From Caldilineaceae bacterium (lineage in GTDB: Bacteria; Chloroflexota; Anaerolineae; Caldilineales; Caldilineaceae): a DNA stretch of 64,000 bases. The position numbers and the translations under genes are program-made. Position 1 is the first letter of the stretch; each line of letters begins with the position of its first letter. The notes under the pieces were generated by a model. That model did no database searches, was not told the DNA's origin, and saw only the letters and a program-made list of their open reading frames with translations. Shown here piece after piece: positions 52,253-60,165 of the stretch. The DNA is taken from NCBI GenBank assembly GCA_022842065.1, contig JALHQH010000005.1:1-64000 (forward strand), in the 5' to 3' direction.

Positions 52253-54616
52253 ATGTCGGATGAGCAGCACCCATTGAACCCATCCAGCAACGACCACATC
52301 GAAGCGCATATTGGCGACGGTGCCAGCGATGTGATTGTCGGCAAGGACATCACTTCCGTACGGGCCGGTGAGCGAGGAGTGGCGATAGCGGGCGACGCAA
52401 AAGGTACCACAATCGTTACTGGTGACGGTAACATTGTCGATAATCGCACAGTCATCAGCCAACGGCTGGACCCCAAAGACGCAAAGAACCAACGCAACCA
52501 TGCCGTCATGCGCCAGTTGGTGCGCAAGTTCTGGATAGATGGCGTGCTCAAGTCATCGCTCTACAATGAAGTCCTCATCCGCCTCAACCTCACCGAACAG
52601 CCCAAGGCCGTTGAAAACCGGCCTTGGGATTTGATACTTCAGCAGCCGGGAAAGCCTAACTATGAAATACCCCCCGGCACGCCTATCATCAATGTCTTTG
52701 ACCAGATGGGTGGGCTACTACTTATCTTGGGTGAGCCAGGGAGTGGCAAGACGACAATGCTGCTTGAGTTGGCGGACGAATTGCTGAAACGGGCGGAGTC
52801 CGACCCAACCTACCCTACACCAGTTGTTTTCAACCTATCATCATGGGCAGAGAAGAGACTGTCATTAGCAGAGTGGTTGGTAGAGGAACTTCGTACCAAG
52901 TACAACATTCCTAAGAAGGTAGCACAGCGGTGGATGGCAGACGATGAGTTGTTGCCTTTGTTGGATGGCTTAGACGAGGTACGGCAGGAGAATCGTGAAG
53001 ATTGTGTAAAGGCAATCAATCAGTTCCGGCAAGACCACCTTGTGCCAATAGCAGTGTGTAGTCGGTCCGTTGAGTATAGTGACTTGTCTACTCGAATACT
53101 TTTACAAGGGGCGGTCCTAGTACAACCGCTTACTATCGAACAGATGGGCAGTTACTTAACAGATATTAGTCCTCAGTTATCTACAATTCATACTGTCCTT
53201 GCAAAGGATATAGAACTTCAACGGCTTGCACAATCCCCACTTATGCTAGGTATCCTAAGCTTTGTTTATTCGGATACTACACTATCTCAGTTCTACTTGA
53301 CTGATAGGACGCAAAATCGACGTTACTACCTATTCAACACTTATATTCAACGTATGTTTTTGCGTCGAGGAACTACTGCGAATTATTCATTTATCAAAGC
53401 TATCTACTGGTTGCAGTGGTTGGCTACTCGTCTTTTACAATCAGGCCAGTCTATCTTCTTAATTGAACGAATGCAACCTAACTGGATGCAACCATCAGGA
53501 CATAAAATTGGTCTAACCCCTATAATTATGGTACTTGCAGGACCTATATATGGCTTAATATATGGACTAATAGTTGGGCTGTTTGTCGGTTTGTTCGTTG
53601 GGCTTGGTGTTGAGATGTTTGGTGGGCCACTTGAACTAAGTTTTCTTGGACCAGAACCTTATCCGCTTGAAGCCGGTCTCTTTAGCGGATTGAATAATGG
53701 GCTAAGTACTGGATTAATTGTTGGACTAATTGTCGGGCTGATTGATGGCTTTAGTGGTAATTTTAGAGAAATTGACCCTATCGAACACCCAACCGTATTA
53801 AAAAGGAATCTAACAAGTAGTCTCTGGGCCACACTTTTTTGGGGTCTGCTTACCGGACTATTTTTTTTGCTAGTATCCGGTCGGTCTGCTGCACTACTTG
53901 TCGGTTTTGTTTTCGGGTTGAGCGGTGGGCTTCTTGCAGCATTTAGGCAAATTGAACCTACAAAAAATCTAGGCTGGTCGTGGCACAGAATGAAAGATAA
54001 CTTATACTTCGGCCTGCTAGTTACGCTGATTTTTTGGTTGCTTAACAGGTTACTGAATGAACTAGGTATTGGACTAATTTTTGGTATCGACCTGGGATTT
54101 TGGGGCAAGCTATTTCGTGAAATAAAGTATTTGTTGCCTTGTGGATTAATCGGTGGCTTGATTAGTGGGGTACTCTTTGAAACAAGCGCAAAACGGACAG
54201 ATATACTATTCTTGAGAGATACACAAACGTCAAATCGAAGTATTAAATTATCTATACGGTACTCATTGACTGCAAGCTTAATTTATGGACTTTTTGTCGC
54301 ACAAATTTCATGGCTTGGAATGGGAGTAGTAGCCTGGGGACTAAATTGGGGGGTGCTTTTCGGTATTCTAGGTGGGTTAAGTTGTGGTGGTCACTTTATT
54401 GCAAAACACTATGTTTTGCGAGTGGTACTCTGGTGGAAGAATTTTACTCCCTGGAACTATAACCGCTTTCTCGACTATTGCTATGAACGAATCTTCCTAC
54501 GCAAAGTAGGTGACGGCTACATTTTCATCCACCGCATGTTGCTGGAACACTTTGCCAGCTTGACCGATGAAGATATTAATCGCCTTGTTGCTGAAGTCGA
54601 AGCAAGCCGGAGTTAG
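52253..54616 (+). CDS. NACHT NTPase with C-terminal glycine-rich membrane module
   Basis: A 787-aa STAND-type NTPase. The N-terminus (1-75) is a Gly/Asp/Val repeat region (AHIGDGASDVIVGKDITSVR, VAIAGDAKGTTIVTGDGNIV) of a kind often placed before NACHT modules. The NACHT domain (about 150-330) has Walker A GEPGSGKTT at 160-168 and Walker B LLPLLDGLDEVRQ with D238. About 420-715 is a membrane region of eight to ten short hydrophobic segments built on GLI-x-GL repeats (YGLIYGLIVGLFVGLFVGLG, GLSTGLIVGLIVGLIDGFSG). A conserved tail FIHRMLLEHFASL closes it. NACHT proteins in defence islands act as phage sensors; a multi-helix membrane end suggests membrane disruption on activation. The coding DNA of the membrane part is AT-rich. 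Confidence 0.88.
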   Translation: MSDEQHPLNPSSNDHIEAHIGDGASDVIVGKDITSVRAGERGVAIAGDAKGTTIVTGDGNIVDNRTVISQRLDPKDAKNQRNHAVMRQLVRKFWIDGVLKSSLYNEVLIRLNLTEQPKAVENRPWDLILQQPGKPNYEIPPGTPIINVFDQMGGLLLILGEPGSGKTTMLLELADELLKRAESDPTYPTPVVFNLSSWAEKRLSLAEWLVEELRTKYNIPKKVAQRWMADDELLPLLDGLDEVRQENREDCVKAINQFRQDHLVPIAVCSRSVEYSDLSTRILLQGAVLVQPLTIEQMGSYLTDISPQLSTIHTVLAKDIELQRLAQSPLMLGILSFVYSDTTLSQFYLTDRTQNRRYYLFNTYIQRMFLRRGTTANYSFIKAIYWLQWLATRLLQSGQSIFLIERMQPNWMQPSGHKIGLTPIIMVLAGPIYGLIYGLIVGLFVGLFVGLGVEMFGGPLELSFLGPEPYPLEAGLFSGLNNGLSTGLIVGLIVGLIDGFSGNFREIDPIEHPTVLKRNLTSSLWATLFWGLLTGLFFLLVSGRSAALLVGFVFGLSGGLLAAFRQIEPTKNLGWSWHRMKDNLYFGLLVTLIFWLLNRLLNELGIGLIFGIDLGFWGKLFREIKYLLPCGLIGGLISGVLFETSAKRTDILFLRDTQTSNRSIKLSIRYSLTASLIYGLFVAQISWLGMGVVAWGLNWGVLFGILGGLSCGGHFIAKHYVLRVVLWWKNFTPWNYNRFLDYCYERIFLRKVGDGYIFIHRMLLEHFASLTDEDINRLVAEVEASRS

Positions 54617-54872
54617 ATGCAAGGCCAACCATTGACCAGCAGCACAAGCAACCACCCGGCCACACATCCCCCCCATACCCAGTAGGATACGGCAGGTGGG
54701 GTTTCCAAGAGGTGAGGTTACATGAGGGTAGGAGTCCCTACCCCCGCAGCCTGAAAAGAAATATCCCACTGTTAACAGTTCACCGTGAACAGTCACCACT
54801 GTCACACGCAACGACAATTACCCCGTGTTGTTTGCCCCCAAGGGCAAGCAACAGCACAGCAGGAAGTCACCT
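54617..54872. other. spacer with small hairpins
   Basis: GGGTAGGAGTCCCTACCC (about 54724-54741) and CTGTTAACAG/CTGTTCACGGTGAACTG-type stems (54770-54795). No gene or promoter is recognised. Confidence 0.35.
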
Positions 54873-55040
54873 ATGCTCTGGTTATTCGTTATCCTTGCCC
54901 TTATCCTCCTATGGGCCATCCCTGCCTTTCGCACCCTACAGGAGATGGAGGGTCAACCTGCTCCCCGTTGGCGGATACCACCTATGCGAGCAGATGGACC
55001 TACGGCTTGCGCAAGAGCCGACAGCTTGGTCTCCAGGTGA
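54873..55040 (+). CDS. possible small single-span membrane protein
   Basis: A 55-aa frame with AGGAAG 6 bp before the ATG. It starts with a clear transmembrane helix (LWLFVILALILLWAIPAF), then a short polar tail (RTLQEMEGQPAPRWRIPPMR). No family is recognised. Small membrane proteins occur in defence and toxin loci, but the tail composition is not convincing and the frame may be fortuitous. Confidence 0.35.
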   Translation: MLWLFVILALILLWAIPAFRTLQEMEGQPAPRWRIPPMRADGPTACARADSLVSR

Positions 55041-55153
55041 ATTTATGATATGCTTCAAACAGTGCATCAGAATCACTGTAACAAGACTTACGCAGAGACC
55101 AACGCCCGTTGATTGCTTTGGCCTTGCGTGCGTTCTATGTATACCGGCGGTTG

Positions 55154-55198
55154 TCACAAAGTAACCCTTTCCCCCGTGTGAAAAGGGTTACTTTGTGA
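55154..55198. repeat. hairpin before the toxin-antitoxin pair
   Basis: TCACAAAGTAACCCTTT and its complement with a short loop. It lies 30 bp before the antitoxin start and could be an operator or a terminator of upstream transcription. Confidence 0.5.
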
Positions 55199-55227
55199 TA
55201 GAGCCAAGTATAGAAGGAAAGCAGCTT

Positions 55228-55503
55228 ATGTCACCTGTACCACAAATCGTACCGGTTAGCGATATGTCTACCAAGCAAGCACAAGTATTAGCCAAGTTAG
55301 AGGCCGGACCAGTCATCCTGGCGCGACAGAGTAAACCGGCAGCCATAATGGTTTCGCCCAGTGAATGGGACGCGCTTGTACGTCGGCTGGAAATTGCCGA
55401 AGCATTGGTCACTTACTGGGCGGCAAAGCGTCAATTCGCGGAAAACCCGCCCCTCATGTACACACTGGAAGAGATCGATGCACTGGTAGAGGCAAAGGCA
55501 TGA
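55228..55503 (+). CDS. Phd/YefM-type antitoxin
   Basis: A 91-aa antitoxin of the Phd/YefM family. The N-terminal DNA-binding region reads IVPVSDMSTKQAQVLAKLEA, then GPVILARQSKPAAIMVSPSEWDAL, the canonical strand-helix core. The C-terminal helix (YTLEEIDALVEAKA) would cover the toxin. The ATG at 55228 has AAGGAA 8 bp upstream. Its stop overlaps the start of the toxin gene (ATGA). Such pairs are autoregulated by the complex. Confidence 0.85.
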   Translation: MSPVPQIVPVSDMSTKQAQVLAKLEAGPVILARQSKPAAIMVSPSEWDALVRRLEIAEALVTYWAAKRQFAENPPLMYTLEEIDALVEAKA

Positions 55504-55739
55504 GTTGGCGTTGGCAGATACCAGCGATCTACCTGACCCTGGTCAAGGAGTTGGCGCGCCATCGTCATCCATTATATGAAGCAATGGGTCGATTGCAGCA
55601 GACCGAGAGCGGTCAACTGCCCCAAACCTTTGAAATCCACCCCGATGTCTTTCTCTGGCGGCAGTATGGCTATCGAATTATTTACGAGCGACTTTCGGAA
55701 CAGCGCCTGTTAATTCTAGCCGCGATTGAAAAAATGTAG
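55500..55739 (+). CDS. RelE/ParE-fold toxin
   Basis: A 79-aa partner of the Phd-like antitoxin. The RelE/ParE pattern is YLTLVKELARHRHPLYEAMG, LPQTFEIHPDVFLWRQYGYR then IIYERLSEQRLLILAAIEK. Arg and Tyr in the YRIIYE block match the usual active-face position. The start overlaps the antitoxin stop, a typical TA arrangement. It closes the defence island, just before the tRNA-Pro terminator. Whether it cleaves mRNA or inhibits gyrase cannot be decided from sequence. Confidence 0.75.
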   Translation: MSWRWQIPAIYLTLVKELARHRHPLYEAMGRLQQTESGQLPQTFEIHPDVFLWRQYGYRIIYERLSEQRLLILAAIEKM

Positions 55740-55789
55740 CCTGTCGATTTTTGTCCAGCCACACCTCATCATAGGGGCGCATGATGAGT

Positions 55790-55847
55790 GGAAATAAAAA
55801 AGCCGACCGGTCTACCGCATTGCGGTAGACCGGTCGGCTTTTACAAT
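55790..55847 (-). terminator. rho-independent terminator of tRNA-Pro
   Basis: A perfect stem AAAAGCCGACCGGTCTACCG with its complement. Reading the minus strand, TTTTTTATTT follows. It is placed directly downstream of the tRNA and also faces the toxin gene on the plus strand. Confidence 0.8.
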
Positions 55848-55852
55848 TTAAG

Positions 55853-55926
55853 TCGGGGCGAGAGGATTTGAACCTCCGGCCTCTTCGTCCCGAACGAAGC
55901 ACGCTACCAAGCTGCGCTACGCCCCG
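55853..55926 (-). tRNA. tRNA-Pro (anticodon CGG)
   Basis: A full cloverleaf is read on the minus strand: acceptor CGGGGCG/CGCCCCG with discriminator A, D-arm TAGCGCAGCTTGGTAGCG, and anticodon stem CTTCG/CGAAG around the loop TTCGGGA. T-arm: GGAGGTTCAAATCCTC. The anticodon CGG reads CCG proline codons. CCA is not encoded. It is 74 nt long. Confidence 0.93.
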
Positions 55927-55989
55927 ATTACCCCCATAGTATACCGAAAAGGGCGCTTCCTGACAAATCCGCGGGAGGGAGTGCGCGTT

Positions 55990-56056
55990 TAGAGTAGGGG
56001 ATTGGGTAAGTGGCAAGTCACCCAGTCACCCAGTCACCCAGTCACCTAGTCACCTA
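55990..56056. repeat. word-repeat hairpin beside the M81 peptidase gene
   Basis: The left arm GGGTAAGTGGCAAGTC is followed by ACCCAGTC iterated three times and ACCTAGTC iterated twice. It is the same class as the 16-bp array at 59997-60165, and abuts the stop of the minus-strand gene. Confidence 0.55.
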
Positions 56057-57553
56057 CTACCTCCGATAAATCTCCACCTGCGGCGTAAAGCTAACCCCCT
56101 CATCCAGCGGAAAGATCGGGCGGCGGCAGGCGGTGTGACCGAGACGCGGCAGGTTGGCGCTGGTCGAGCCGTCGACATCGATGTTGAGCAGTGGATTCGC
56201 ATAGGCATCGAACATGTGATGCTCACAGAAGGGCGACTTGACGACGACCGCGTCAAAGCGCTGCGGTTCCTGGCCGTGTGCCCAGAAGAGTGACCGGTCA
56301 TAGAGGCTGACGGCGCGGCTGGTGACGATGACGATGTGTTTGCCCACTTGCAAGAGCGCGCTATTCCCCGCATACCAGGGCAGCCGGCTGCGCTCGCTGA
56401 AAAAATGGCCGTCGGCGAGCATACGCACCCTGGCGGTGATCGCCAAGGGTGTAAAGCGCTGCGGGTCAAGTTGCCCACCTAAGGTTACCTGAATTTCAGC
56501 ACCGACGCCTGCTGTAAAGGCCGCGGCGGCCGCGGGCGCGTCGACGATGGGGAGCAGGGCCGCGCCAGGATAACCCGCCTCAATTAAGCCCCGCAAAATC
56601 GCATTGCTATCTCCCGACGCGCCGGAACTGGTGGCGTCGGCGGCGTCGACCAGCACTGCGGTGCCTTGGCCAACGTTGGCAGTCGCTTGTTTGATCGCCT
56701 CCTCCAGGCTAACCAGGGGTTGATAAAGGCGCTCGCGCACGGCCCAAAAATTTTCGGCCAAGGCTTGGGCTTGCGTCGTTGCCCACGCCACATTGCCATC
56801 GGCCACCACAAAGCTGTTGGTGGCCAGATCAAGCACATCGGTAAAAGGATTGCCGATAAAGAGGCCGGCGGAAAGCCCTTTGGGATCGGCTTCCAACGTT
56901 TGTGCCTCACGGATCATGCTGCCAAAGAGGCCAGTCGCCGTCACCAACTCGGGCCCGCGCACGAGGGCGGGGATGTAAACGCGGGCGGTGACCGGTTTCA
57001 CCGCACCCCGCATGATCTGTAGCAGCAGGTTGGCGGCGCGGACGCCCGTTTCGTGGAAATCAACATGGGGGTAGGTGTGGTAGGCGACAATCGCATCACA
57101 GTGTTGCAGGATGCGCGTGGTGAGCACGCCATGCAGGTCAAAGGAGGCGACAATTGGGATTGTTTCACCGACAATCTGGCGCAGTTCGGCCAGCAGATGA
57201 CCTTCGGGATCTGGTTCATCGACGGCAGACATGGCGCCGTGTAGCGAGAGATAGACCCCATCAACTGGGCCGGCGCGGCGCGCCATGTCGGCAAAGGCGG
57301 TGGCGATCTGCGCAAAGCTCTCGGCGGTGAGCGTGCCGGCGGAGGTGATGGCCCGGGCGCTGTAGGTGGGCACGAGGGTGAGATGGGGCTGCCCGGCAAA
57401 GACCGTGAGCGCGCCGCCGATCTCGGTCTGGTGGCCGCGGTGGTAGTCGAGGATTTCGGCACCATAGGATTGTTCAAAATCGACAATCGTGCTGGGGACG
57501 GGATTGAAGGAGGAGACTTCCTGTTTGCATTCGGCGATCAGAATTTTGGGCAT
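56057..57553 (-). CDS. M81 family metallopeptidase (MlrC-like)
   Basis: A 498-aa member of the MlrC/M81 family, named for the microcystinase pathway enzyme that opens small peptides. Typical blocks: ILIAECKQEVSSFNPVPSTI, DGVYLSLHGAMSAVDEPDPE, VASFDLHGVLTTRIL, then AYHTYPHVDFHETGVRAA with the likely zinc ligands Asp and His. A C-terminal domain (from about 290) has AVLVDAADATSSGASGDSNA. AAGGACG precedes the ATG. Most relatives in bacteria without microcystin exposure have unknown peptide or amide substrates. It is divergent to the glycoside hydrolase gene, sharing the upstream region. Confidence 0.88.
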   Translation of the reverse strand: MPKILIAECKQEVSSFNPVPSTIVDFEQSYGAEILDYHRGHQTEIGGALTVFAGQPHLTLVPTYSARAITSAGTLTAESFAQIATAFADMARRAGPVDGVYLSLHGAMSAVDEPDPEGHLLAELRQIVGETIPIVASFDLHGVLTTRILQHCDAIVAYHTYPHVDFHETGVRAANLLLQIMRGAVKPVTARVYIPALVRGPELVTATGLFGSMIREAQTLEADPKGLSAGLFIGNPFTDVLDLATNSFVVADGNVAWATTQAQALAENFWAVRERLYQPLVSLEEAIKQATANVGQGTAVLVDAADATSSGASGDSNAILRGLIEAGYPGAALLPIVDAPAAAAAFTAGVGAEIQVTLGGQLDPQRFTPLAITARVRMLADGHFFSERSRLPWYAGNSALLQVGKHIVIVTSRAVSLYDRSLFWAHGQEPQRFDAVVVKSPFCEHHMFDAYANPLLNIDVDGSTSANLPRLGHTACRRPIFPLDEGVSFTPQVEIYRR

Positions 57554-57668
57554 AATGCGTCCTTACTGCTGTGGTTAGAATTGCGAGTTGGTGGGGGAAG
57601 GGCTAGAATAATTGTTAATGGTGAATGGTTAATTGTCAATTGTGAATGATGGGGTAGGAGGGGTGATT

Positions 57669-58889
57669 ATGGCGGAACAGCCGTTTATTTTAGGGGTGAA
57701 TTATTGGCCGCGGCGCAAGGCGATGGGCTGGTGGCAGAACTTTGACGCGGACGAAGTGAAGGAGGAGTTTGGAATTATCCGCAGCCTGGGGATGAACATG
57801 GTGCGGATCTTTCTCTTCTGGGAGGATTGGCAGCCGACGCCGACCACGGTTAACGCCAAAGCGCTGGCGGATCTGGGTACGGTCTGCGATATCGCGGCGG
57901 ACCTGGGCTTGCAACTGGATGTGACCTTCTTTACCGGCCACATGAGTGGTCCCAACTGGGCGCCGGGCTGGATGTTGCTGCCTGATCAACCAATGTCGCC
58001 GCGTGTGGCGCAACTGGTGAGCGGGGGCAAGGTGGTTGATTGTGGTTACCGCAACCAGTTCAACGACCCCCTGTTGCTCGATGCGGAGCGACTGCTGCTC
58101 GACACGGTGGTGCGTACCTATAAGGATCACAAGGCGATTGGGGTGTGGAATCTGGGCAATGAACCGGATCTTTTTGCCTGGCCGGCGGATGCCGCCGAAG
58201 GGCGCGCCTGGGCCAAGGAAATGACAGGGCTGATCAAACGCATCGATCCCCACCATCCTGTCACCTGTGGGCTGCACGCGGCCAGCCTGCAACAGGACAA
58301 TGGTCTGCGTGTCAACGACATCTTTGGCGAGACCGACTGGGCGGTGATGCACGGTTATCCCATGTACACCAAATGGTCACAGGGGCCGCTGGATAGCTGG
58401 TTTGTGCCCTATATTTGCGCGCTTACCTCGGCGCTGGCGGGGGGTAAACCGACCCTGGCCGAGGAATTTGGCGGTTGCACCGAAGCGCCGGGCAAGGCGT
58501 CGAGCGTCTGGGAGTGGACCGCCTTTGGCAAGCCGCGCACGCAGTTTATGGCATCAGAAATTGATTTTGCCCACTATATCGAGGACGTGCTGCCGAACCT
58601 GGTGACCGTTGGCTCCACCGGCGCGATGCTTTGGTGTTATGCCGACTATATCCCCGCACTGTGGGATAGCCCGCCCTGTAACGAGGCCAAACACGAACGC
58701 TTCTTCGGCCTTGTCCGCCCGGATGGCTCGATCAAGCCCCATGCCGAAGCGATTCGCCGTTTCGCCGAGAGCAAGCCCATGGTGCAGCCGGCCCAGCGCG
58801 CGGTGACATTGGATATTACGCCAGAAGCGTTTTATGCCGATCCGGTGGGCCATGCCAAGCGATTGTATGGGGTGTTTTTGGGGAAATAG
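57669..58889 (+). CDS. cellulase-like glycoside hydrolase (GH5/GH-A clan)
   Basis: A 406-aa TIM-barrel hydrolase of the GH-A clan. It opens FILGVNYWPRRKAMGWWQNF. The acid/base Glu is E165 in WNLGNEPDLFAW, and the nucleophile is E265 or E266 in TLAEEFGGCTE; the spacing suits a GH5/GH2-type retaining enzyme. There is no signal peptide, so it is cytosolic and should act on imported oligosaccharides. The ATG at 57669 has AGGAGG 7 bp upstream, a strong site. The substrate (beta-mannoside, beta-galactoside or glucoside) cannot be read. A series of hairpins follows the stop. Confidence 0.85.
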   Translation: MAEQPFILGVNYWPRRKAMGWWQNFDADEVKEEFGIIRSLGMNMVRIFLFWEDWQPTPTTVNAKALADLGTVCDIAADLGLQLDVTFFTGHMSGPNWAPGWMLLPDQPMSPRVAQLVSGGKVVDCGYRNQFNDPLLLDAERLLLDTVVRTYKDHKAIGVWNLGNEPDLFAWPADAAEGRAWAKEMTGLIKRIDPHHPVTCGLHAASLQQDNGLRVNDIFGETDWAVMHGYPMYTKWSQGPLDSWFVPYICALTSALAGGKPTLAEEFGGCTEAPGKASSVWEWTAFGKPRTQFMASEIDFAHYIEDVLPNLVTVGSTGAMLWCYADYIPALWDSPPCNEAKHERFFGLVRPDGSIKPHAEAIRRFAESKPMVQPAQRAVTLDITPEAFYADPVGHAKRLYGVFLGK

Positions 58890-58890
58890 C

Positions 58891-58997
58891 AGCCGGCAGT
58901 TGAAACTGCCGGCTAACAATGAGAAGCGCCCGCAGGCGCTAGTTACTAGCGCCTGCGGGCGCTTCTCATTGTTAGCAACGGGTTTTAACCCTGTTGC
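58891..58997. repeat. three consecutive hairpins after the glycoside hydrolase gene
   Basis: AGCCGGCAGT/ACTGCCGGCT (58891-58914); a near-perfect 64-bp palindrome GCTAACAATGAGAAGCGCCC... (58912-58975); and CAACGGGTTTTAACCCTGTTG (58976-58996). They share edge bases, as if separate elements inserted end to end. Confidence 0.65.
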
Positions 58998-59106
58998 CCG
59001 ATCAACCCCCTACCAGCTATAATCCACTATAACTAACAACCTACCCCCACCAACAAACCAACCAACCAACCATCCAACTCCCCACCATCCAAAGGAGAAC
59101 CAAACC

Positions 59107-59985
59107 ATGTCAACCGCTGTCACCCTTCTCGTCGATGCCCGCGCCCTCGTCGGCGAGGGGCCAATTTGGGACGAAACCAACCAAGTGCTCTATTGGGTCG
59201 ATATTCTCTCCAACCAGCTCTATTGTTATAACCCGGCGACTGGCGAAAATCGTAGTTGGGATGTGGGTCAGCATGTGGGTACGGTCGTCTTGCGCCAGGC
59301 GGGGGGGCTGATGCTGGCCTTGCGCGATGGTTTTGCCAGCTTTGATCTGACCAGCGGCACGGTGACCCTGATCGCCGACCCCGAGGCGGACAAACCCGGC
59401 AACCGCTTTAACGACGGTAAGTGTGATCCCGCCGGCCGCTTCTGGGCGGGGACAATGGCCTATGAAAACCAGACGACCCAGGGCAGCCTCTACCGCCTCG
59501 ACGCGGATTTAAGTGTCCACCGTATGATCGGTGATATCGGCATTTCCAATGGGATTCTCTGGAGCCTAGACCAGCGGACTATGTATTATATCGACTCAAT
59601 GGCTTACACCGTGCGCGCCTATGACTATGACAACGCCACTGGTGATCTGGCCAACGAACGCGTGGTGGTCAAGGTGGAAAAGGGGATGGGATTACCGGAT
59701 GGCATGGCGCTTGATGCCGAGGGCATGCTCTGGGTGGCGCACTTTGGTGGATCGTGTGTCCGCCGCTGGGATCCCCAAACCGGGGCGTTGCTGGGCCAGA
59801 TCGATCTGCCCACCGCACAGATCACCGCCTGTGCCTTCGGTGGACCTGATCTGGATACGCTCTACATCACCAGCGCCGCCAATGGCTATACGGCGGCCGA
59901 TTTTGCCCGTGAACCCCACGCCGGTGGCCTTTTTGTCGCCAAGCCAGGCGTTACAGGCACGCCCACCTTCGCCTTTGGGGGCTGA
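59107..59985 (+). CDS. SMP-30/gluconolactonase family protein
   Basis: A six-bladed propeller lactonase, 292 aa. Metal and catalytic residues: Glu in LVGEGPIWDE, Asn and Asp in GNRFNDGKCDPAGRFWAGTM, the second Asn in ISNGILWSLD, and Asp in GLPDGMALDAEGMLWVAHFG. The family hydrolyses sugar lactones such as gluconolactone or L-arabinonolactone. No signal peptide is present. AAAGGAGAACC precedes the ATG after an A/C-rich leader of CCAACCAAC words (59040-59100). It is placed with a glycoside hydrolase and a sialidase in what looks like a sugar-use cluster. Confidence 0.9.
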   Translation: MSTAVTLLVDARALVGEGPIWDETNQVLYWVDILSNQLYCYNPATGENRSWDVGQHVGTVVLRQAGGLMLALRDGFASFDLTSGTVTLIADPEADKPGNRFNDGKCDPAGRFWAGTMAYENQTTQGSLYRLDADLSVHRMIGDIGISNGILWSLDQRTMYYIDSMAYTVRAYDYDNATGDLANERVVVKVEKGMGLPDGMALDAEGMLWVAHFGGSCVRRWDPQTGALLGQIDLPTAQITACAFGGPDLDTLYITSAANGYTAADFAREPHAGGLFVAKPGVTGTPTFAFGG

Positions 59986-59996
59986 CAGGGGTGACA

Positions 59997-60165
59997 AGGT
60001 GACTAGGCGGCAAGGTACTCTGCCACCTAGTCACCCTGCCACCTAGTCACCCTGCCACCTAGTCACCCTGCCACCTAGTCACCCTGCCACCTAGTCACCC
60101 TGCCACCTAGTCACCCTGCCACCTAGTCACCTTGTCACCCCTGCCACCTAGTCACCCTGCCAACA
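59997..60165. repeat. 16-bp tandem array between convergent genes
   Basis: The unit CACCTAGTCACCCTGC is repeated about eight times with small changes. A short inverted start (GGTGACAAGGTGACTAGGCGG) makes it a hairpin of the word-repeat class. The TGA stop of the minus-strand sialidase gene is supplied by the first unit on its side. Confidence 0.75.

Noticed and set aside
55853..55926. Search for an attachment-site duplicate of the tRNA-Pro 3' end
   Set aside because: I saw no second copy of TCGGGGCGAGAGGATTTGAA in the window, so integration at the tRNA is not shown; the scan was by eye and limited to this window.
59997..60165. CRISPR-like appearance of regular repeats
   Set aside because: The 16-bp units are directly adjacent with no unique spacers, and no cas genes are present.
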